Shown here: piece by piece, positions 11,311 through 22,300 of the stretch
Layout: every line of letters begins with the position of its first letter
Numbering within the stretch: the first letter of the stretch is position 1
Source of the DNA: Magicicada septendecula
Taxonomy: Eukaryota; Arthropoda; Insecta; Hemiptera; Cicadidae
Reading direction: 5' to 3'
NCBI GenBank assembly: GCA_034769895.1
Contig: CM068367.1
Coordinates: 352,223,111-352,287,110, forward strand
Length of the DNA: 64,000 bases
Notes under the pieces: model-generated
What the model was told of the DNA's origin: nothing
The model's database searches: none
What the model saw: the letters and a program-made list of their open reading frames with translations, nothing else
Position numbers and translations under genes: made by a program

Positions 11311-14300
11311 GCTGAACGAGCATCTCATCAAGAAAAACTTTTATTACAATATTAATTAATTTATATAAAAAAAATGTTGTTATCTGCTAAAATTTATAGC
11401 ACATATACTAATGTAGTGTAGAGACGAAAAATAATAAAAGAAACTTTTCTACCGGAAACTAGCCTAAAATATGCATACATCCGAATAAATATTAAATGAT
11501 CTGTCTAGGCATATAATTATTTTTGAAATAATCGCAAATACTGTAAATTATCCATTCACGAAGCAGGTGACAATTTTGTATTATAAACATTACAGTAATA
11601 TTTTCACTAGAAGGAAGCAGACAAAATCAATTTTAGAAAATAAAATCTGTTGGCTTACGTTAAACAAATTAAAAAAAAACATTCCACCAGTTTACAGATG
11701 CCCTGCTTCTAATTACAGTAATTGAAGCTTACAATTCTCCGACCAATTGGACTGTGTTCATCTACTTCGGACAGTGTAAACGAATTACACCAGTTCAAGC
11801 TACCGAGAGTTCATTTACGGACGTCAACGTCAAATCCACTACAGCCGTTGTTTTCTACTATTATTTATAGTTCTACCTATACAATTACATTACACTACTC
11901 TGTAAATTACATGATAACCTAATTTATACTTTCCTAAACATATTCGCCTTGAAAAACAGAGATAATTATATTACATAACGAAATATTATAACGTACACTC
12001 ACCATTTTCCCATAAATAAAATTAAGTTTATCAAATTAATAACTAAAGTTAACTTTATTTTCATGTCTGTTTCCCTAGTATTTGATAGGATTCCAAACAG
12101 AATTTTAAAAATTAGTATTTTTGTGTCTATGTACACGTTTTTAATTTTTAGTAAACTTGTAATTAGTGATGTTATTAAATAAATTTATTTTTTGTATATA
12201 GTGACTCTGAAAATAGGCGAAAACAATATTTAAATAAATAAATAAAATTAAATTAATTTCTCTAAACATACCAAGAGTGTTTTTAATTTTGATTTGGTCT
12301 AATACGTTTCAGAAAGTGCCGAACAGGTCAAAAATTAAAGTACTAAAATGTTCATATATTAGTGTGATAAGTTGGGGAATAAGAGCAGAATATTTGCCTA
12401 TGAGAAAATCTAAGAAATCAATTGACCTTTTGAGACCTTTACATATTTATGTGTATTCGTCAAACAGAATGACGAACCATGATGACTGATGAATGAGTAA
12501 AGGCAAGTAAGATAATTAAAAATAAACGTAACTACATAAAACACTAAAGAATTAAATAATATTCGAAACAGGACAGACATGGATTTAGCATTCTCTCTAT
12601 AACCGGCAGGCGTCGCTTCACATAATGCTACCTATCTGTACTGCATGTAGCTTAACGTGCCCCCTCTGAATTACTTTGGTGATTTAATAGTATTACAAAA
12701 TAGGAGAGACTAGATTTACTGTGGCATTATTATTATTATTCTATTAGGTTATCATAAAGTGTCTTTCTGTCATGCTTCCATAGCCATTCTAAACAGAATA
12801 GTTTTTCTTCAATACTAAACAAAATATTTGTGGACATATTAAAGGATTTACACTACTAATAGTTGAGGTAACTCATTTTTTAGCATTTGTACGTCATTTA
12901 ATCAAATTTTAGACAAAATATAAAATCTAAAAATTCAGTTATTAAATAATAATACAAGTCTATTTGCCAGTGTTTAAGAGAATTTAATAAGGTCTACAGT
13001 ATTACTACTTTCATATTATTACTTCTTAGATAGAAGGAAGTCTCTCTAGTCTACGTCTTCATATAGTTACAAAGCTGCAGGCTTGTTTTGTTAAAACTAC
13101 TTATCTCAGGTATCAATATATCTCCACAAAAATAATTTGAAATGCCTGGTGTTTCAAATAATTAACTGTAATTAAAAAAGAGCTGTGTCGTTTGACCTAT
13201 TTAAAATGTTACCAAAATATTTGTATCTGTACAAAAATTAAGTTCAGAATACAGAAGAAAGCAATATATTGAAAGCTGTCTCTTTTAATATATAAAGCAG
13301 TTACATGTGGTTCAAACTGTCTTTAACAAAGGATAAATACAGGTTACAACTCACAAGAAGTGTAAAAATTTACTATACAAAATAATGTGTGAAATAATTA
13401 CTACGCATGTGATTAACGCATAATGTTTCGGATTTTAAAATTACAAAATTTTCTATTCTTTATTTACACTTTTTTCATTTGCAAAAATACAGTATTTTGC
13501 TATGTATCCTATAGGCAAGATGTAATTTAGTCATTACAGTAATTATAATAAATCAGCATAACAGACGCCAACCTCTAAGTTTGCAACTCAAGATTCAGCT
13601 CTTACTTTGGCCGTGTTATTTAATGAGAAAGTTATTATTTTATAGATAAACGTCATGTAAATACTAAAGTATGGTTTCATAGTACAGAGAAGCCAATATC
13701 AGGGTACAGATTCTTATTCTAACAATATTACATAAATAATTAAACAAATAGTAAACTGACGATCTACGTGAATCTTATTTATGCCATAAATAATACACGA
13801 TATAAGTCGAAACAATGATCCAGCCTAAAGGTATTAAGGAAAAAATCCTCCAATGACCGTGGTATGGTCCACTTGTTCGCCTTACATCTTTAGAGCAGAT
13901 TTAAGACTTTTGATCAGATATCACCAGTGATATCAATATATTCTTTTCTGTCTAATTTAGAAGAAATTTTAAACTAATCAAACCGTAAATATTTACACTA
14001 TTAAAGAAACATACCAAGTTAGATTAATATAAGATTAATACCTACACGTGTACTAAGAGGAAAGTAAGATTTCATTTTATTTACTTAACAGACTTCTATT
14101 TTTTTAATTAACTCTTTACAGTGCAGAACAAAAAACTCGAGAAGCTCAGAGCCTCTCTGTTCTCTACGAAAGTAATTATTTTACCGGCAGGCTATAAACA
14201 AAGGTTCACATTTAAACTGTTGTTAAACCAGTGGTCTAGAGCACATATTGCGCTAGAAAATTATCAAGTTTAAAGTTATTTCCATAAACGTCATTTCGTT

Positions 14301-14690
14301 TGTAATGGTTACCCAACTATTCTGAATAATTAACAACAATAGTTTCGGACTTTCTCTTGCTTTCTCAACGCACTACAGTAATGACCTTTAGTCGTGACGT
14401 TCTCTTTATACTCGGTACTTGAATATGTTACTTTGCCATTCAATCTCTGATCTGCTTAGTTTTATGTCCAACTTCAGTACTCAAGCTGATTTCTGTCAAC
14501 ATGTAAAGTTTTTTTCAATCCGTATTATTTTGTATATATGTTAGATCAAGTAAAGTTACTGTTACGACGATCTACTGATCGTCGTATGGTACAGTGGAAA
14601 ACAAAATACAAGACACCAATTAAGTCACTAACCACCAGCTGTAATTAGCACAATTAAACAGTTTGTAATCAACAGAAAATCAAATAAAAA
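11311..14690. other. Unassigned AT-rich DNA
   Basis: No supported gene. Frames of 66-70 codons at 11722 and 12277 have no recognisable motif. A small perfect hairpin at about 14564-14585 (ACGACGATC, 4-base loop, GATCGTCGT) is the only structure noted near the end of the stretch. Confidence 0.5.
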
Positions 14691-14795
14691 TTGTTCACAT
14701 GCAGTAATGATGTCAACGAGTCTGGCAGAATTATAAAAACACGTAACACTTCGCCACAATACTTCGAACCGCACTGGAATAAATCGCAACTCAAA

Positions 14796-14853
14796 ACTGA
14801 ACTAAGCGTCACTAAAGTCTTGTATACACCCCGCTGAGATTCCAGAATATTCC
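14796..14853 (-). promoter_or_regulatory. Heat-shock-element plus TATA plus initiator, minus strand
   Basis: Reading the minus strand: a three-module heat-shock element GGAATATTCTGGAA at 14853-14840 (GAA-TTC-GAA in alternating orientation), a TATA-like TGTATACAAG at 14828-14819, and an arthropod-type initiator TTCAGTT at 14802-14796, about 26 bases after the TATA box. The order and spacing match insect heat-shock promoters. Downstream (decreasing coordinates) there is a frame of 99 codons with no known motif and no hsp coding sequence. It may drive a noncoding RNA, a lost gene, or be the promoter of an LTR whose ends I cannot define. Sites are read directly; function is inferred. Confidence 0.45.
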
Positions 14854-14969
14854 GTAATAGGCGTCTACTGGAAAACACTAGATCGTAATTGATTGCGGCC
14901 TTGAACACAGTGCGCGCGAACCGGTATGGTCTGGAAAAGTCTCGTTGCGGACGCGTGACAAGTGTCACG

Positions 14970-16894
14970 TAATTGTCCTTAATGTCAAAATAGCAGCAAC
15001 ATTACAGCAATAGCACACACACATTATAGCCGAGATACACGTAGCGTGTCCTGTAATGTCGTAACAATACCAATCGACCTGTAAATTCTACTTATAAATG
15101 TACACCGAATTCCCTCAGAGCTTCATAAATGACATCATTTTGTAAATTTTCAAATTTATGCCCGTAAATTTGTGAAAATACAATGTGTAAATCTCTGTAT
15201 AGTTTCATACTTAGAGATTACAAAAATTCAGTAATGGTATTTAAGAAAATACTATATTTTTAAAAATTTGCTTACATATGTATTATAGTTAATTTTCAAA
15301 TTAATAAATCAGACTTTATGGTTAAATTTACAGCCAAAAGTTATGGTATTAATGTAGTAACAATCCAGTGCTTAAAAAAATCAAATCAAAAGTCTTATGG
15401 CTAAGGATGCACACTCGTTGTTTCATCCTTAGTATAATATAGTAATACTATGTTCCTAACTTTCTATCTCTCTGTCTTTTTAGTTGCTTTAAACAATATT
15501 ATAACTCACGTTTCTTATAGCGTATCCATTTTTCTTTCTCGCATTTCAGAAATTAATTTATCTACTTTTTTAATAATAAACTTTAGTTTCAAATTACGAT
15601 AAGAATTTTGTAGATTTTATTGTAATGTGAGACTTGTAACAGAAATTTAATTTTTGTCTTAGTGTCTCCTGTTTGTCTTGAGGTTTCAGCTCTCAGTTTC
15701 TACTGGTGTTACTTCTTCTTCGATATGTTGCCTTCCCTAACCGACATTACCTCCCCCTTGTCGTCCTCTGAAAGTTTCTATCTACAAGGTCTCTAGTAAG
15801 TCGTCCTCTCATTCGTCCTCTAGAAATTTCTATCCTCTCATTCAAGCACCATCTTTGAAATACCATCAGCCACCTGGCAGTACGCCCTGGACTGGGTGCA
15901 GGTTCTTTCGAGCGTGTAAAAATACTCTGTACAAACAATGTTTGTTTTGGACATTTAGTCAAAACCTTTGGTCTCTAATTAAACTTCGCTTGTCAAATGT
16001 AAAGACTGACATTTTCAATAGGTTACGTGGGCTAAATATATCTTTAGAAGTCACACCTCAGAGCATTGTCCGGCGTTTGTTTTCTTACGAACCCAACACA
16101 TTATATTTTAGAGCGTTAGAGTTATGTTACTTTATTTAGGCCAGAAAAAGTCACTTCTAAATAAACAAATAGCTTTTACAAACTCATACATTCTGAAACC
16201 ATATTATGAATTCTTTACTTGCCTAGAGCCTCCCTCACTTATAATATGAAATTCCAAAGGCTTGTCACTCCCACATTTGCAATCACTGCGTTTTCCTATT
16301 CGTGTAGACAGAATTTATGTTGTTTCTACCAGATGGAACGTTGTACTTTTTAAATGCAACGAAAACGATACTGCACATACCATGCGACATATCTGTAAGC
16401 TATAGTATACAATTGAGTTACATCTACTAGTATTTATTTGCAGTAAAATAAACCTACATCAAAGTAGTTTCCTAGGTAACATGCATGTGTAATACTCAAA
16501 GACTTCATACGTGGTACCTGAGTATATCTTAAATATCATAAGGTAAAAATTGTTAAGAATTTAATGGAAATACGAGTAAACATAGCGTGGCAGATGACGT
16601 CAGAGAAAAGTTTATTATATCAGCAAACGTTCTCAGAATTAAATATAGAACGTACACACATCTGTACAGGCAGTAAATAAATTTGTCCTTCCGCCGAAGA
16701 TGTATATTGTGTGTTTTTAAACGTGAAAGTGTAAATATATTTCTGCTGACTATCAAGCATGGCACGTGTTAGTGTCTATTTATTATTATATTACAACAAA
16801 TTATGGTAAACTTACGTTGTAAAATACAAATATGTAATATAACGTGATATTCGTTTATCATTCTCTTAATATTTATAAATAGTACAATCCCATA

Positions 16895-16898
<4 letters not shown>
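14970..16898. other. Unassigned DNA, partly T- and C-rich
   Basis: No convincing gene. At 15755-15845 there are imperfect repeats of the words GTCGTCCTCT and AAGTTTCTATC. A 94-codon plus-strand frame at 15855 has no recognisable domain. Confidence 0.45.
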
Positions 16899-16925
<27 letters not shown>

Positions 16926-16932
16926 TTATTAA

Positions 16933-16995
<63 letters not shown>

Positions 16996-16996
16996 A

Positions 16997-17041
<45 letters not shown>
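16899..17041. repeat. (AAT)n/(ATT)n microsatellite, internally inverted
   Basis: AAT units run from 16899 to about 16924, switch to ATT/TTA units at about 16926, and continue to 17041 with one AAAATTA interruption. The switch makes the left end able to pair with the right end. The poly-Asn frame on the minus strand is an artefact. Confidence 0.95.
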
Positions 17042-17398
17042 GTTACCAATAATACTGTGAGTGCAGGTTGTACATTTTCGTAACCCTAGTCTAATGCATG
17101 TTGCCACTAATGTTACATTAACCTATCGCTAAATGAATTAGTTTCTAATTTTTAGTGTAAGAAGTACATTACAAGTATTAGCTAGACAGCATTATACTGG
17201 ACTTAGTTTGTCAACTTTCCACAGACTTCTAAATATTTTAAATATTTTTGAGCAATTTTTCCAGTAGACATACATTTATAAACTTATATAATTTACTCTC
17301 TTTGCGTTAAATGGGGTTTCTCTTATAAAATATTTTTAAAATATCTAATGACTGTTAGTTACAAAGATTGTTAATTATTGTAAGAAGTGATTGGATAT

Positions 17399-19234
17399 TG
17401 TAACGTACCGCTTTTTTGTGAGGTGTAGTAGAGTTTTATTATGTACCTCAAGTAAGATGCGTCACTTCTGAATTATACTAACTGACGTTTTAAAAGGTAT
17501 AAATAAAGGATTTTGTTTATCTTGTTTTACTCAATCTAAAAGAAATCGAGAGTGTGTGATTGGGGTCAAGGAGGTAATTTGTTCAGCCTTATGCAGAAGA
17601 GAGAGTAAGTATCATTATTGCCCCTCAGTTGTGACGATTTCTTCTGTATGTTGTGCTGAAATTTTCATTAACTACCCACTACAATAAATTATAACACGTT
17701 ATAATTCAATATTAATTTTCAATAATATTGCTTTATTGATTATTGACTTTTGTCTCCTGCCACCAAAATATAGGTATCACAATTAATCTTATTTGAAAAA
17801 AAAAACATCATCTCGACTTTACCGAGTAAACATAGATCTGTCTAAGGAACAAAACATATATGTTGTTATTTACCCAATATTACGCTATAATAAAAACATC
17901 AGTTATTACATAATTCTTAGTAATTCCCCAGGGTTCAGGGTGAATTCTTTGTGTTATGAGAGTGTCAGAAATGGATAATTGCTACGCTTTACAAATATCA
18001 AAAAATTAATAAATAATTTTGTTTATTTTTTCAATATTACGTAGTTTCCGGAATTGCCGTAAGAGAGCAGCATGTATTTGTTTACTTTGAAAGAAACATA
18101 TGACAAAATGAATATTTTTTGTTCTATTTCACTGTTAAAAAACGAGTTTTCTTCTGGACTTATTACGAAAAAATGTTTATATTACCTCGCTCCGTGTTGT
18201 CCTTACTGGATTGAAGTTTTATTCGGTGATGAGGTACGTCTTGCGTTATTATTTCCTTTTCGTTTGGAGTATTTTCTAATTGTCTACTGGAAGTAGGCCG
18301 AACTATATTGGATCCTCAGAATGTTTTCATCCACTGGTTTTTAATGTATATAACCATTTAATTTGGATTCCTCAGGTATAATTAGTTAGTATTCACTTTG
18401 TTTATTACTCTTGCGTGAATTTCGCCTCCTCCAACGTCCAAAAAAGGTTATTTTTTATAATTTTTGTCGCATCGTTTCTTCAACTCTCCGGTTTAGTTCA
18501 AAATTTTTATATCTTATTCACAATACTTGTTATTTTTCATCACTCTTAGTAACACATAGTATTTTTATTATGTAGGCAGTTTGTGATTATTATAAATTTA
18601 TATTTTATTTATGGAAAAATAATTCCCTTCCATTCCGGTTTCTTTACTAATTTAATTTACATAATATGTTTTGGTTAATTTTTTTATGACATTGTATATA
18701 AATATTTTATCATTTTATTATCATTAAAATAAATTTATATATTATTTATTTAGTCTCGAATAGTGTTCATACCCGGTACTACTTCCTGTTGCCATTTCCT
18801 TCATAGGATTATTTTAATTTTATATTATCTTGGTAGTTAAATTTTTATGTCTTTTAAAATTAACCCTGGGTTTTCTTACAATCTAACACAATTATTTTAA
18901 ACAATATAATATTAACTTGGGTATAACAAATTGTGGTTCATACAATATAAATTACAATAAATAAATAAAATAACAAAAATCAATTAGTATTATTACATAC
19001 TACTTCCATAGTTTTATCCTATCCAAAACATACAGCACAGTTTAGTAATACATTAGTTTCACTTTGGTTTTTCACCTCAATGGGTACACTAGAACTCACT
19101 TCGCACTATATACCACTCGAATTGTTTATTATGTTGAGTGATATAATTAAATTTTGAGCGAGCTTTAGTTTTACCCATTTCTGACTTTTATTCTCATGAT
19201 TTACTTTATTGGGACCGGGTTATGTACCGTTACA
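17399..19234 (-). repeat. 3' LTR (element reads on minus)
   Basis: Starts on minus as TGTAACGGTACATAACCCGG and ends GGTACGTTACA. It is almost identical to 22297-24133, apart from 17410-17465, where the sequence GTAGTAGAGTTTTATTATG replaces GTACACTTGCGAAAGTG of the other copy. Frames of 61 and 74 codons occur identically in both LTRs and are not genes. Confidence 0.92.
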
Positions 19235-19252
19235 TAAAGCCCCCCCCCCACT
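19235..19252 (-). other. Polypurine tract
   Basis: On minus, AGTGGGGGGGGGGCTTTA immediately precedes the 3' LTR. It is the expected position for plus-strand DNA priming in reverse transcription. The G run is ten bases. Confidence 0.7.
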
Positions 19253-20513
19253 AGAACAAATTTATTTTAGTTCAACTCGTTGATAGAAATAAATTGTTGA
19301 TTTGTTCAAGTCTCCTAATGGTCTTGACTTTGTTTTCATAATAGTGTTTCATTTCCGACTGATTATACTCTCTGGTAATTCCGACTGGTGGTAATTGCTA
19401 TTTTCTTACTTTACTCTCTCTCTCTCTTGGAGGCAAATTCATCAATTATTTCTCTGGGTAGTGGTACTTCCACATTTTATTTGATAAGGACTGGTCACAC
19501 TAATCATATTAAACTTGTTTTAACACTCATTTCTATTTACTTTTATATACTCGCTTTATCAATTAAGCATCGGTCTGCTATCTTCCTTCTATTTTCTTCA
19601 TTTATACTTCTGGAATCTAATATCAATCCTATCAGCTATTTTATAATTATTATCCCTTAAATATTCAATTTCCCTAACACTTTTCCCTATCTTGTGCGGT
19701 GGTTCCAGTCGGGTGGCCACTCTGGGTCCATACACCGCTGTCCATCCTTACACCTTCTGAGACCAGGGGAACATCATCCCTGCTCATAAAAATTATTGCC
19801 GGAACATTTCTACGGTCAATACATAAAAATAAAAAAATTATAAGTAGTAGTCAATTAGCGACTAGTACCAAACACTTTTGGGATTCTTCATACTGTAGCT
19901 GTTTGTATTTATTTATATATTTCTTCTTCTCCTTGATTCCTTCTTCTTTTCCATTAATTAATAGCATATAACATCATTGATAGGCCTTATTTTAAAATTC
20001 TTTTGACTTTACTTCTTGTGACATATTTCTCCGTATCCTTTCTTCTTATATAATCTTCAATTCCGAGAAATTCTAATTTTTGTTGTATTAATTATCATCC
20101 TCCTTCAGTTTCATTGGAGTCATTAAATTATTCTTTATTCTTCTTATCTGAGCACATTACCATCAATAGTTTTTGTTCATTTAATTTTTCTTCTGTTTGT
20201 TACCATTAAAAATATTACTTTTCCTATTAGTCCATTTTAAATCAGTTCTTTATAAATATTATTTAATCATCTGTTCTCTTTTTCTTGGTGGTTTGTTGTT
20301 TGTTAAATTATATGGTTTCAAAATAACTTGAGTAAGATGTCCTTACATGCTTTTAGAATTTTGGGGTTTTATTCTTAAATCATATTGTTTCTAAATAAAT
20401 TAAGTAAGTTGTCCTTACATGTTTTTAGAATTTTGGGTTTTTTATTTACAATAGGTTGCTTGGTCCTGTATCCATAAAATCCGTCCCTTTTTTCTGGTTT
20501 GTTTGGAGTCTGT
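19253..20513 (-). other. Noncoding 3' interior of the LTR element with a 70-bp duplication
   Basis: Between the end of the second gag frame and the polypurine tract no pol domain is readable in any frame. At about 20307-20447 a segment of roughly 70 bases is tandemly duplicated; both copies contain the words GTCCTTACATG and TTTTAGAATTTTGGG. Stops are frequent on minus. Frames on plus are chance readings. Confidence 0.65.
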
Positions 20514-21704
20514 TTAACCGTGGTCCATTATTTCAGGTACTCCATGTTCTCGGATTGCTGGGGTGTTCGTAATTAATTCTCTCCTTGATAATCTTCTTAC
20601 CATCCGGCTCTCCCACTTTGCTGATATGAAACTTTCACTTAAGTACCGGTCTTCCGTTATAATTCGTTCCTTTTTAACTAACAAGTATTGTACCTCCTCT
20701 AACATAACATATTTGCTCATATTTAATCTCATTTCATTCCCTTTTACCTCTGGATTATTTGCCCAATATTTGCATGTTGTCTTCCGTCTTGAAGATACGG
20801 CTGATATTGTCTGATACACTTCCATCGTTGACACATTTAACTGGGATGTAAACTTAATTAGCTCCCTCTGTTCGTTAATTGGAAGGTTGAATACATTAAT
20901 TAATCCACCTGCAATCATCTCCCATTCTTCCTTGGTATTTATTATTCTCTTTCTACATGTTTTTATTATTTTCTTGGTCTTCTTTTCCACAGTTTGAACA
21001 TCCTTTTTGTTGTGGCTATTTTTATTTTCCGATGGCATTACACCTTGGTATTCTGTAATTTCTATTTCCTTCCTACTCTCTTCTGTATTCAGAGTTACTT
21101 TAATACCTTCTGAAGTGCTGTCTAATGTTTCCTCCAAACTCTTGAAACCTTCATCCATTTGCTTATTTGTATCCTCCTTGTATGTATCTGCCTTTTGGCT
21201 AAGTGTGTTACTGATCATGTCAATCTTTGCATGAATTTGTTTTATATTTTTATTACTTTCTTCAAATTTTGCGTTCATATATTCCCTTTGTCCGTTAATA
21301 ATTTCTTTCAATTTGTGGTGTTGTTCATTCATGGTTTGTCTGATATTTCCACTAATGGTCTCAAATTTTTCGTTTAGTTGTTTGACTAAACTTTCCTGAA
21401 TACTGTCTCTTTTCTCATTGGTTTGCTTGTTTTGTTCCTTCAAAGTTTCGTTTTGTTCCTTCAAAGTTTCGTTTTGTTTCTTTGAGGTTTCCTCCTGTTT
21501 CCTAAAGTTTTCATTTATTTTATTTAATCTTTCATTATGTTTCCTAAATTGTTCCTTAGTTTGTTTATTCTGTTCCTGGATCTTGTTATTCCCTTCCATT
21601 ATAATTCTTAATATCTCCTGTATACTTATATCTTCTTTTTGGTTGGGTTTATCTGGTTGATCCCCTTGGGCATCTTCTTCCACTATTTCCGTTTCCGTAT
21701 CCAT
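20514..21704 (-). CDS. Gag-position coiled-coil protein of the LTR element
   Basis: 396 codons from ATG at 21704. The N-terminus is acidic (MDTETEIVEEDAQGD). Residues about 35-190 are extremely rich in Gln, Asn, Lys and Glu with heptad-like spacing and short repeats (NETLKEQ twice in tandem), predicting a long coiled coil. The C-terminal third is a more mixed, possibly globular region with a basic end. No CCHC zinc knuckle, protease or polymerase motif is present. It begins two bases after the stop of the upstream frame and in a different phase, so it could be translated by re-initiation or be the rest of one protein split by a shift. The gag assignment rests on position and coiled coil, not on a recognised domain. 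Confidence 0.6.
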   Translation of the reverse strand: MDTETEIVEEDAQGDQPDKPNQKEDISIQEILRIIMEGNNKIQEQNKQTKEQFRKHNERLNKINENFRKQEETSKKQNETLKEQNETLKEQNKQTNEKRDSIQESLVKQLNEKFETISGNIRQTMNEQHHKLKEIINGQREYMNAKFEESNKNIKQIHAKIDMISNTLSQKADTYKEDTNKQMDEGFKSLEETLDSTSEGIKVTLNTEESRKEIEITEYQGVMPSENKNSHNKKDVQTVEKKTKKIIKTCRKRIINTKEEWEMIAGGLINVFNLPINEQRELIKFTSQLNVSTMEVYQTISAVSSRRKTTCKYWANNPEVKGNEMRLNMSKYVMLEEVQYLLVKKERIITEDRYLSESFISAKWESRMVRRLSRRELITNTPAIREHGVPEIMDHG

Positions 21705-21706
21705 AA

Positions 21707-22093
21707 CTACTTCCGTTTCTTCTGTCTCACCTGGGCGTATACTCCTATTCTTTCGGTTTTCATTTGTTCTTCATTATCGTCCCATCTTTCCCAATCTTCT
21801 TCAGTCATCCTTTCCACCTTGTTATCATCTTTTTCGTTAGTCGTCCCAATAGTCTTTTCTTTATTACACCTGGCATCTAACTCCCACAATTCATCATAAA
21901 TCTCTCTCAATGTCATTTTGTCGTCTGGTGTTCCCAACGCATTCGCGCGACTCATTTGCGCTCTTTCGTGGTCATTGGTATTCTTTTCTATGTATCCCAT
22001 CTCTTTGCTGAATTTCTTAAATAGCACCGTCATCCATTCCGCGTAACTCAATCGTCTCTCTTTTTCGGACATTTTCGTTTCCTGTGGTATCAT
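21707..22093 (-). CDS. First small reading frame of the LTR element
   Basis: 128 codons from ATG at 22093, the first substantial frame after the primer-binding site (about 180 bases of leader). It is strongly charged, with LSYAEWMTVLFKKFSKEM near the start, an acidic WERWDDNEEQ segment and a very basic QKKRK end. I do not recognise a family. The stop TAG at 21709-21707 is followed after two bases by the ATG of the long coiled-coil frame. The pair could be an upstream partner or the N-terminal part of gag before a frameshift. Confidence 0.55.
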   Translation of the reverse strand: MIPQETKMSEKERRLSYAEWMTVLFKKFSKEMGYIEKNTNDHERAQMSRANALGTPDDKMTLREIYDELWELDARCNKEKTIGTTNEKDDNKVERMTEEDWERWDDNEEQMKTERIGVYAQVRQKKRK

Positions 22094-22204
22094 AGCTCTT
22101 TATCGCATTTCTTGTTTTCTCGTAACTGCCAACGATAATTAGATTTTTTGATATATTTTTATTAAATATCAAAATTCTTTTCTAATTACCGCCCTTTTAC
22201 GTTA

Positions 22205-22300
22205 AGCGCCAATTCTGTAACGTCCTGCTTTTATGTGAGGCACTTTAGCGAAACGTACACCTTTAGTCAAGCCCCAAATGTTGGGTTCGCCAATTCTGTA
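22205..22300 (-). repeat. Duplicated LTR-end/PBS junction
   Basis: The LTR terminal words GTTACAGAATTGGCG occur twice about 85 bases apart, at 22297-ish (true junction) and at about 22205-22220. Between them lies an LTR-end-like sequence with CCTCACATAAAAGCAGGACG, similar to the LTR's own CCTCACATTAAGCGGTACG. It looks like a partial tandem copy of the LTR tail placed inside the leader. Confidence 0.7.
22275..22292 (-). other. Primer-binding site of the LTR element
   Basis: On minus, TGGCGAACCCAACATTTG starts four bases after the CA that ends the 5' LTR. TGG complements the CCA tail of a tRNA. This, with the polypurine tract, fixes the element's orientation. Confidence 0.7.

Noticed and set aside
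16769-17107. Asn-rich 112-codon minus frame
   Set aside because: Translation of the AAT/ATT microsatellite.
17793-18296. Duplicated genes of 61 and 74 codons (again at 22696 and 22975)
   Set aside because: Identical because they lie in the two LTRs; no coding signature, and sense is opposite to the element.
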